A stretch of 64,000 nucleotides of DNA from contig JAJSRW010002112.1 in assembly GCA_022414725.1 (NCBI GenBank), positions 96,579 to 160,578 on the forward strand. Reading direction: 5' to 3'. The translations under genes were made by a program, and so were the position numbers. Positions 10,358 through 19,100 of this stretch are shown here, in pieces; the first letter of the stretch is position 1; each line of letters starts with the position of its first letter. The notes beneath the pieces are model-generated. The model was not told where the DNA came from and did not search any database. It saw only the letters and a program-made list of their open reading frames with translations. Origin of the DNA: Microglena sp. YARC. Its lineage: Eukaryota > Chlorophyta > Chlorophyceae > Chlamydomonadales > Chlamydomonadaceae.

Positions 10358-11575
10358 ATGTCCATGAGTTCCTTTGACGAAATCAATGAAGATGTATTGG
10401 AGATCATTCTATCCAATGCGATTTCGAACGACTGCCACCTCAAACAAGTGGTTCTCGTTTGCAAACAGTGGAGATGCGTCGCACTCCGGTGTGTCACAAG
10501 GATCCACCTAAGACATTATAAAAGTTTGGACTACGTCTCACGCATTTGCAGGCTCCAAGAGTTGAAAATCGGTATCAATCGGGGGGAAGACGTACCCTAC
10601 AAAAAAAGGTCGGATATCGAAGACGTGCTCGACATATCACCTCTGTCCGGACTCACTGCGTTGCTTCACCTCGACATTTCGTACACCTACGTGACCGACC
10701 TATCACCTCTGTCCGGCCTCGCTTCGTTGGTTCACCTGAACATGTCGTCGTCCACACGTGTGGACGACATATCACCACTGTCCGGACTCACTTCGTTGGT
10801 TCATCTGGATATATCGTACAACGACGTGGGTGACATATCACCGCTGTCCGGCCTCACTTCATTGATTCACCTGAACATGTCGTCCACATGTGTGGACGAC
10901 ATATCACAGCTGTCCGGCCTCACTTCATTGATTCACCTGAACATGGAGTACACCCACATGGTGGACGACATATTACAGCTGTCCGGCCTCACTTCGTTGG
11001 TTCACCTGAACATGTCGTCCACACGTGTGGACGACATATCACCACTGTCCGGCCTCACTTCGTTGGTTCATCTGGATATATCGTACAACGACGTGGGCGA
11101 CATATCACCGCTGTCCGGCCTCACTTCATTGATTCACCTGAACATGGAGTACACCCACATGGTGGACGACATATCACAGCTGTCCGGCCTCACTTCGTTG
11201 GTTCACCTGGACATATCGTACACCTACGTGACCGACATATCACGACTGTCCGGACTCACTTCGTTGACGCACATGAACATGTCGCACGCCTACGTGACCG
11301 GCATATCACCGCTGTCCGGCCTCACTTCGTTGGTTCATCTGGATATATCGTACACCTCCGTGGGCGAAGACCTATCACCGCTGTCCGGCATCACTTCGTT
11401 GACGCACATGAACATGTCGTACACCTCGGTGGAAGGAGGATGCGTCTGCACGCAAGGAGGATGCGGTTGCGCGAAAGGAGCAGCAGAGGGAGGATGCGGC
11501 TGCACGCAAGGAGGAGCAGAGGGAGAATGCAGCTACGCTCAAGGATTTAACACACAGCCTGACGTTGTTGCGTGA
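10358..11575 (+). CDS. F-box-like protein with LRR array
   Basis: The start is taken at the ATG at 10358, just before an F-box-like segment ('EINEDVLEIILSNAI', then 'LVCKQW'). About 15 leucine-rich repeats of 23-25 residues follow, built on 'ISPLSGLTSLVHLDISY' with x-V-x-D ends. F-box/LRR proteins recruit substrates to SCF ubiquitin ligases, so a role in redirecting host ubiquitin is plausible but inferred. The array is highly homogenised at DNA level. After the last repeat (about 11430) the frame turns into an odd Gly/Cys-rich tail ('GGCVCTQGGCGC'), which is the wrong-frame reading of a coiled-coil segment (see 11430-11679). The C-terminus is therefore probably a product of recombination or frameshift. 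Confidence 0.75.
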   Translation: MSMSSFDEINEDVLEIILSNAISNDCHLKQVVLVCKQWRCVALRCVTRIHLRHYKSLDYVSRICRLQELKIGINRGEDVPYKKRSDIEDVLDISPLSGLTALLHLDISYTYVTDLSPLSGLASLVHLNMSSSTRVDDISPLSGLTSLVHLDISYNDVGDISPLSGLTSLIHLNMSSTCVDDISQLSGLTSLIHLNMEYTHMVDDILQLSGLTSLVHLNMSSTRVDDISPLSGLTSLVHLDISYNDVGDISPLSGLTSLIHLNMEYTHMVDDISQLSGLTSLVHLDISYTYVTDISRLSGLTSLTHMNMSHAYVTGISPLSGLTSLVHLDISYTSVGEDLSPLSGITSLTHMNMSYTSVEGGCVCTQGGCGCAKGAAEGGCGCTQGGAEGECSYAQGFNTQPDVVA

Positions 11576-11679
11576 CGGCATCAAGACGCTGCGCGAAGCA
11601 ACGGATGTACTGAAGATACACGAATTGAACAATGTAATGCAACAACAACTCCCGCCCGCCTCCCTGAATGATGGATGAA
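11430..11679 (+). pseudogene. coiled-coil tail in the next frame
   Basis: Read from 11430 this frame gives about 82 codons of very typical Ala/Arg/Lys/Glu coiled coil ('ARKEDAVARKEQQREDAAA'), followed by a Leu-rich helix ('HSLTLLRDGIKTLREATDVL') and a normal stop at 11679. It has no start codon of its own and begins inside the last LRR codons. It is either the true C-terminus of the LRR gene after a frameshift, or the end of a different gene joined by recombination. Confidence 0.6.
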
Positions 11680-12120
11680 AAAATCACTCACACACTTTCC
11701 TGTATGTAAGGAGGTTTCTTTGCTGGACGAACAAGCTCATACATTATATTATAACGAGTGTCGAAGCCTCATGCGGAACATTCTCACACACACAAGCGAG
11801 AGATAGATCGAGAATGAATACATAGATGGATGGATAGATACATAGATCGACCGACAGATTATATCAAGCAGACTCCTGCTCGACAACTATATGGGGATTA
11901 TTAGGAAGGGGGTCGCGGGGCCCGCGTAGCGGGGCAGAGGGATTCAGTTGCAGAAACCTGTCAAGTCATCATACACGTACACACGCAAACGGAGGAACAC
12001 GGTCAGAAACTTCGAGAGCAGACTTGGCTTGGCTTGAGAGTTCCACAAACTAAACAGAAACTTGGTCCAGAACAACGAACATCTTCCTAATCTTCGTCGG
12101 CACGTACTGAGCGTCGATGG
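11680..12120. other. gene-poor DNA with repeat E and a family-A remnant
   Basis: At 11700-11760 is a decayed piece resembling the inner part of family-A MITEs (AGGAGGTTTCTTTGCTGGACG). At about 11859-11952 is a repeat E copy with its hairpin (AAGCAGACTCCTGCT) and a GGGCCCGCGTAGCGGG palindrome. A GATA-rich stretch lies near 11830. No gene seen. Confidence 0.55.
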
Positions 12121-13852
12121 TACAGTCAACGGAATACTAAAATGAAACCGCTTCGTGTACGGCACACCTTACGGTGTAACCTAATGGTGTAGAAATCCAC
12201 GGGGCAGTGGAACACCAATACGATTTTGAATCAACAAATTGCAAGATGTTAACGAGAATATCGTGGTTCTTTTTTATATCACGGCTCTCCATCCTGCAGA
12301 CTCCGTATCGTTCTTTTGTCGGTACTTTCGAGAGTGTCCATTGAAGGACCAGCCGCACTTAAGCGATCGCCTCTTCCCCGGTACCGTGGCCCAAAAAAAC
12401 ACGGGGTCTTTGTTGATGTGCAATGCGTCATGAAAGGAGGTTTCTTTTCTGGACGGGCCATTTTGTAGGACCAGCCGCACTTAAGCGATCGCCTCTTCCC
12501 CGGTACCGTGGCCCAAAAGAACACGGGGTCTTTGTTGATGTGCAATGCGTCATGAAAGGAGGTTTCTTTGCTGGACGGGCCATTTTGTAGGACCATCCAC
12601 TCATACACTATAACCATGCTTGTGAGAAATGGCATAGAGGTATACTTAAACAAATGTTGGGTGTTTGCCAATCTGCTACATCTAATATTATCATGGAAGA
12701 GCTGGGTAGAACCCCGTTGTGTTTTGCTTGGCTTAAACAAGCTTTGCGCTTCTGGAACAAGACCATACATAAAGAACCTGAGGATCTCATTATAATTGCT
12801 CTTGAGGAATCTTTTGACTCCAACACTGGCTGGGTTCATGACTTGCGTTGTGCTCTCCACAAGCTAGGATCCAGTAAAAAACATCAAACATTTTGGAGCT
12901 GTCGATGATCGAAGGTATTATGTCTGAAGTTTTTGAGTCATGGAGGTCTAAGTACCCAAGTGACACCAATGCAGTTAGAGACATCCCTGATGAGAGAAGG
13001 GTTGGCTTTAAACGCCTCCGATACCAAAAATGGTTCGCAGCCAACAGCAATGATGAGAATGGCTTGATTCCCTTTACATCCGCCTTACATAAGCAGGATC
13101 AGATTTCGTTCTATAGCACAGTTTAGAATGGGTTCCCATTGGCTGAACACAGAAAGAATGAGGGTGGTGGATAGAGCACACATCCCTCGCTCAATGAGAC
13201 ATCTGTCAAATGTGTGGGTTCCAAAAACCTGAGGATGAAATGCATATGTTTGAGTGCCCTTTTTATAATGATATTCGCCTCCGCTACCAGAAGCTGTTGA
13301 CAGATATTTATAGGCATGTCCATGAGGATACCAACTTAACCGTATGGGAATGTGGAATTCTGCGATTCCACATTCAGAACCTTTATGAATGGAAATGGCA
13401 CGAAGTCTTTTTGGAGCAACCTAGCCGACTATCTTTCTACTTGTAGAAGAGCAAGACAGGAAGCCCTGGACTGCTTAGTGGCACCGTAATTTATCATCCC
13501 TTTTTTTCTTCTTCTTGTGACTTCTCATTTGTTAGCTTCTTACCTCCGCCACTGTAAGTGGTTGAGATCTGGGTCCGGCTCTAAGGGGTTTAATACCTAC
13601 GCCACCAAAACGGTGGTTGGGAGTTTGGTTTGTTTGTCCTCGACACACCCCTGATGTAATGGGGTTTTTTGCTTTGTGGGTGCTTTTTCTTTTTGTTTAA
13701 AGCACAGAGTCTCATACACCCTCGCGGTGTCAAGTAGACTTTAACATGTAATGTAATGTAATGTAATGTAATGTAATGTAATGTAATGTAACGTCTGTCG
13801 ACGCCTTATACCGTTTATTGGGATGTTTCATTTTACTGTTCCGCCGACTGTA
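12121..13852. mobile_element. family-A non-autonomous transposon (MITE), copy 1, interrupted
   Basis: The left end TACAGTCAACGGAATACTAA and the right end ...CCGCCGACTGTA are the terminal inverted repeats of the IS630/Fanzor element at 37999-41454. Apart from inserted DNA the copy matches the 432-bp elements at 15018-15449 and 22435-22866. An internal stretch of about 118 bp is tandemly duplicated (around 12361-12590), and a retroelement fragment is inserted at 12614-13791. The first ~110 bp, including the hairpin GGCACACC/GGTGTAACC, is the best conserved part. Confidence 0.85.
12614..13791 (+). mobile_element. 5'-truncated non-LTR retrotransposon fragment
   Basis: Inserted precisely inside the MITE: intact MITE copies read ACTATAACGTCTG, and here the TAA is repeated on both sides of the insert. 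The plus strand encodes, in shifted frames, the C-terminal part typical of LINE polyproteins: 12654-12908 has 'TSNIIMEELGRTPLCFAW' and 'ALRFWNK'; 13210-13446 has 'CGFQKPEDEMHMFECP', the Cys-x-x-Cys...His...Cys motif downstream of reverse transcriptase. The 3' end is about ten pentanucleotide repeats (TGTAA) at 13745-13791. Truncation, terminal microsatellite and target duplication fit target-primed reverse transcription. The reverse-transcriptase core itself is absent. Confidence 0.8.
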
Positions 13853-14019
13853 GATGCCTTGAATGGTTTGTGTCAGTCACCTGAAGACAATATCTGTATT
13901 GACAAGATCGGTTACAAATCTTGAATTGGTTAACTTTTCAGAATCCCCAAAATACAAGGTGTCCCAATATCAAATGTCCCTAGCTGTATGCACAGCTTTT
14001 TACTCCTTATGTTGGCTGC

Positions 14020-14188
14020 ACCAACACCTGATACTGATTTGGGGACACAGACGGTTGAACGGTTTACCAAAGAGGCGACTCGGAATATTTTCGAGAACCT
14101 CTTCAACCTGCTGCACCCCCAACGTTTCCCAAAAGCAACGACCTGGATGATTATAAGGTGTGTCCCACTTTATTTGAGAACAACTGTA
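14020..14188 (-). mobile_element. family-B transposon remnant (3' end of Fanzor segment plus TIR)
   Basis: Closely matches the part of 26332-26500 that encodes the last ~45 codons of the Fanzor-like gene plus its downstream end, ending in the TIR (...TTTGAGAACAACTGTA). No other part of the element is present. It abuts the caspase-like gene on the right. Confidence 0.8.
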
Positions 14189-14204
14189 AGTGTACCCCCC
14201 ACAG

Positions 14205-15017
14205 ATGCAGAGACAAAAGCGTGCCTTGCTGGTCAGCCCCAGTTACGCCACGCCTGGGTTGGATAGCAGGACTTGCTACGTGATGGAGAAAGCAGGAGTG
14301 CTCCCCCGTGACCTGGGCAAGTATAGCTCTGAGGGTTTTGCGCGCAACGCAGCAGTGCTACGCCGCCAGTTAGGGCCGGGTTTCAGTTTTGAAACACTTG
14401 AGGGCGAGGTGTTGTCCAGCACTGTATTGGACCACCTGAAGTGGTTGTTGTCCCGCGACACAGAGGTGGCTGTGTTGTTGTTCTGCGGCCATGGCATGTG
14501 GCAGGGGTCGCCGCAGCACGGAAGCCTCGTGTGTTCATTCAAGCAGCTGGTCACAGCTGAGGTAATTGAGTGCGTGGTGGCGAAGTTCAAGGGCACATTT
14601 GTGAGGTTGCTGAACATGTGTGAGGACGAGGGGGCGCCTACAGCATGTGGGAAGCTGCGAGGAGCTCAGATGCAAGGGGGGGCAGACGCGCCAAGCACCT
14701 ACTAAGGCATGACAGTGGCAGCCACGCAGCAGTTTGGCAAGACCACTGGTAACAGCCGGGGCAGCAAGTTTGGTGTCGCACTGGGGCGCATGTTTGATCA
14801 GGAGGTGCTGGTGACATACGATGGGTTCGAGACGGCGTTGGACAAGTATTGGAGTGGGGCGCGAGTACGGATGACGCACGCTTTCCGGGGTGTGTTCGGG
14901 ACGCCCGCTCTCCCGGTGGGTTCTTGTTGCATCACTAATGATGATGCGGGTTCTGAGTCTGAGTCTGAGTCTGAGGTGGAGTTCTGTGTCTGCATGTATA
15001 CAAGAAATCATTGTCCC
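14205..15017 (+). pseudogene. caspase/metacaspase-like peptidase, interrupted by an in-frame stop
   Basis: The start is taken at ATG 14205 (the frame is also open to a GTG at 14190, next to a transposon end). The protein begins 'QKRALLVSPSYATPGLD', the first strand of a C14-type caspase fold. It has 'VLLFCGHGMW' with catalytic-type His at about residue 96 and 'RLLNMCEDEG' with candidate Cys139, the position of the DxCHSG motif of metacaspases. The codon at 14703-14705 is TAA. The same frame continues directly with 'AATQQFGKTTGN' and 'FGVALGRMF', which fits the end of the p20 domain, so one nonsense codon splits an otherwise open gene. The frame then runs into the MITE at 15018, so the native C-terminus is probably lost. 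It could still give a short product of 166 residues. Confidence 0.6.
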
Positions 15018-15449
15018 TACAGTCAACGGAATACTAAAATGAAACCGCTTCGTGTACGGCACACCTTACGGTGTAACCTAATGGTGTAGAAATTCACGGG
15101 GCAGTGGAACACCAATACGATTTTGAATCAACAAATTGCAAGATGTTAACGAGAATATCGTGGTTCTTTTTTATATCACGGCTCTCCATCCTGCAGACTC
15201 CGTATCGTTCTTTTGTCGGTACTTTCGAGAGTGTCCATTGAAGGACCAGCCGCACTTAAGCGATCGCCTCTTCCCCGGTACCGTGGCCCAAAAGAACACG
15301 GGGTCTTTGTTGATGTGCAATGCGTCATGAAAGGAGGTTTCTTTTCTGGACGGGCCATTTTGTAGGACCATCCACTCATACACTATAACGTCTGTCGACG
15401 CCTTATACCGTTTATTGGGATGTTTCATTTTACTGTTCCACCGACTGTA
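15018..15449. mobile_element. family-A MITE, copy 2 (432 bp)
   Basis: Complete copy bounded by TACAGTCAACGGAATACTAA and ...TGTTCCACCGACTGTA. It has the same internal sequence as copies 12121-13852 (without insert) and 22435-22866, the latter in inverted orientation. It joins the end of the caspase-like frame on the left and truncates a minus-strand gene on the right. Short frames inside repeat between copies and show no transposase motif. Confidence 0.9.
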
Positions 15450-15686
15450 GCTGTATGGGCCGCTAATGCGAAATTGCGCCATGAGATATTCCTGCTCTGC
15501 CCCATTGACCAATGCGTTTGTACTTAAAACGGAATCCAGGAGTGAGACGTGGGCCGGGTCGTAGTAGCCAATGTGCCACATGAATAGCCGTGTCTTCCCG
15601 ACAAACTGCAGCGCCTCGCGTATGAAGCGTAGCGTTCCAATGGTTGTGAAGCCACGAATTATGATCCCAATCACTCTGGTGTCCAA
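15450..15686 (-). pseudogene. 5' part of an unknown gene, truncated by the MITE
   Basis: About 79 codons of coding-like sequence start with 'MDTRVIGIIIRGFTTIGTL' and include 'FMWHIGYYDPAHVSLLDSV'. The frame then enters the family-A MITE at 15449, so the gene has lost its 3' part. The first codons are duplicated at about 4500-4540. I do not recognise the family; the peptide looks like a soluble alpha/beta protein. Confidence 0.5.
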
Positions 15687-15792
15687 CTAAAAATCCTAAC
15701 TACGTTTTTGATCTCAGAGATGTCTGTGAGAGGCGTTGGCCAGGTAGAGAATCCATGATTCGCAGGATGTGCCAGCCACATTGTAACCCGCG
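15646..15792. repeat. segment duplicated at 4500-4662
   Basis: Near-identical to the left-hand copy over about 145 bp. It covers the start of the truncated minus-strand gene and its upstream DNA, and is followed here too by repeat D. Confidence 0.85.
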
Positions 15793-15824
15793 ATTCACAT
15801 CCAGCCATCCATGTACACACCACG

Positions 15825-15946
15825 CAAACGGCGGAGCCCCTTTCACCTCCCCCCCCAGCGGAGCGACCGGGGGCGACCGAAGGGGAGCCCCCACGGGAAG
15901 TCCGCGAGGAACCGAGCGGGTGGGTGACCGGAGGGGAGCCCACAAT
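15825..15946. repeat. GC-rich interspersed repeat D, copy 3
   Basis: Third copy of the element at 4161-4272 and 8050-8170. In both this copy and copy 1 it lies beside the 145-bp duplicated segment, so the two may have moved together. Confidence 0.85.
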
Positions 15947-16139
15947 TCACATCAAGCATGAGACACACTACTGGGTGCACAAGCAAACACACGCACGTGA
16001 AGAAGAGTGATAGGCGAACGGAGGAAACATGTCGCATACTCGGTCAGCTTCCATGTATTGTTTTTCTGATTACCGATTACAGATTCCTTTGTATTCGAGT
16101 AAAAAATATGTGCATTGAAAGTACCAACCCCTATATAAA

Positions 16140-19100
16140 ATGATCCGATTGTCTGAAATCTATGCGAAATCACAGTCGACATCAAACATCTTATATAGCG
16201 ATAATGCACCCATTAAAGGAGTGCGAACGCGACCAGGTGTTAAAGAAGCACCATCGATGTCATTTGAACAAGATACAGACACAGGATTGTTCAATGCATC
16301 AAGTAATGTCATAGGATTTGCTGCAGGAGCATGTACTACGCTCATTGCATCATTTTCCAATTTACAAGCCAATACGCAAATCACAACATCTTAAAATATC
16401 GTGCCTCTCAACGACAATGTCTCAGAATTAGGAACAGTAACAAAGAAGTTCGCAAAACTGTATGCAACAGATATCTATGGAACATCTGCTACATTTAACA
16501 CACTCGGAGGAACGGCCATCTCAAGTATCGTCACTTCCACAAGTAGCAATGTCGCAGCCAGTTCTGCAGCGGTCAAATCAGCATACGATAGTGCCGTCTC
16601 AGCTTCCAATCAGACGTACGGCATCGGCTCGCTCGATAGTAATGGTGATATCCTTCTCAGGGGCAACTTGCGCATCTCCGAAACTGCCAAAATATACAAA
16701 GGTAAAGAGGTATTCAGTAGCGGTGGCGGTGGTGGTGGTGGTATCATCACTTCCGACTCTAATATTGTCCCTAGTGTGAATGGGACACAGGATCTGGGTG
16801 CACCTGATAAACGATGGCGTACTCTGTATTTGTCTAACCTCATTTCTTTCGGTAACGGAATGAACATCGACGGATACTCTTGGAATTATTTGGCCAATTA
16901 CGTCGTTCCCCAGCGTGTCGTGGAAAATACTGTTTCCACTTATCTCTTCACTGGTGCTGCACAAGATCATTCGGCATACGTGCGCAATGGCGAATTGTAC
17001 ATGTACGGTCGCAATGATTATGGACAATTGGGATTGGGACACACATCCAATATCGCCGTACCCACCAAAGTACCCGGTATCACTAATGCAGCATTGGTAG
17101 CGTGTGGTGAACGCTTCACTCTCTGTGTTCGCACAGACGGTACCGCTATCTCTACCGGTCTGAACAACAATGGACAATTGGGTATAGGTTCGACTGTGAC
17201 GACCTCAAACTTTAGTATTGTAGCAGGCGTTTCCAATGCGATTGCTGTTGCTGCAGGATACACGCATGCAATGTACATGACATCGAACGGTATCGTTGTG
17301 AGTGCAGGAAGCGATGCTAATGGACAACTTGGAAGAGGCGCATCCTCTGCCAATGCCGTGATCAATGCAAATATCGTTCCCATGGTCCTTCAGTCTTTCA
17401 TGCCGGATGGAAGAAATGTGTCTGCACGTGCCATTTCTGCTGGCGGGTACCATTCAGCTGTCCTCCTAAATAACGGTAGCGCTTATCTTTGTGGTAAGAA
17501 TGATCAGGGACAATGTGGTGCATCTCCTACCCTCGTTCCACAAGCCAATTCATTGGGTATCATCTCCACACTTTCGAATGTGGTAGATGTTGCTTGTAGA
17601 CACGAACAAACGCTCTTCACGCGCTACGATGGGCAAGTGCTGGGATTCGGACGTAATGATCGTGGTCAATTGGGACAGGGCAATAAGACGTCACCTGTGA
17701 CGTCTGTGGTGCAGGTACTTGCGGGTGGAGGCGCAGGCTCTAGCAACGGTTTGTCCGTCGAGATTGCGGCTGGTTTCAACCATTCGGCCTATATAAAAAA
17801 TGACAATACCATCTTCGTATTCGGTGCCAATGATAAGGGTCAATTGGGATTGGGACAGACCACCACCGAATCGTTGACGCCGACACAACTTGTGGGATAT
17901 GCGGGCTACGATATCGCATGTGGCAGGAACCATACGGTGATCTCGACCACACCGGATCCTTTGACATTCAATTATACTGGAAACAATGCATTGATCGCGT
18001 TTGGTGATAATGCATACGGACAGGTGGGTGATAACAATCCCAATGTGACGACGCGATGGTTCCCGAACGACGGAACGTTCAAGAAAAAGTTGTATGTAGG
18101 TTCCAGTGCAAATAACTCAGCATACATTGATGCGGACGGAGTATTGTTCATTACAGGTTTCAATAATAATGGTCAGCTCGGAGATGAAACTATAATTAAC
18201 AAAAGCACGTTCAGACCCGTTTCACGCCTGATGAAGGAAGGAAGACGGATCGTAGCTGTTGCGTGCGGCGGCAATCACACGCTTGCCCTTGACTCTACGG
18301 GACGCGTGCACGCATGGGGAAACAACGGTAACGGTCAGCTCGGAAATAATACTACCACTCAATCAAATGTTCCGATCGATGTATCGAGTTTCGGATCTCT
18401 TGTCGGTAAAACGATCGTGGCCATTGCATGTGGTGACTATCACACGCTTGCCCTTGACTCTACGGGACGCGTGCACGCATGGGGAAACAACGGTAACGGT
18501 CAGCTCGGAAATAATACTACCACTCAATCAAATGTTCCGATCAATGTCTCGAGCTTCGGATCTCTGTTCAGTAAAACGATCGTGGCTATTGCATGTGGTG
18601 CCGTACACACGCTTGCCCTTGACTCGACATGACGCGTGCACGCATGGGGAAGAAACGTCGAAGGCCAGCTCGGAAATAATACTACCACTCAATCAAATGT
18701 TCCGATCGATGTCTCGAGCTTCGGATCTCTTGTCGGTAAAACGATCGTGGCCATTGCATGTGGTGACTATCACACACTTGCCCTTGACTCGACGGGACGC
18801 GTGCACGCATGGGGATACAACCACTTCGGTCAGCTCGGAAGAAACAATAACACTCAATCAAATGTTCCGATCGATGTATCGAGTTTCGGATCTCTTGTCG
18901 GTAAAACGATCGTGGCCATTGCATGTGGTGCCTATCACACGCTTGCCCTTGACTCGACGGGACGCGTGCACGCATGGGGAAGAAACGTCGAAGGCCAGCT
19001 CGGAAGAAACAATACTACTGATTCATTAGTGCCGATCGATGTCTCGAGCTTCGGATCTCTTGTCGGTAAAACGATCGTGGCTATTTCGGGCGGCGAAGTT

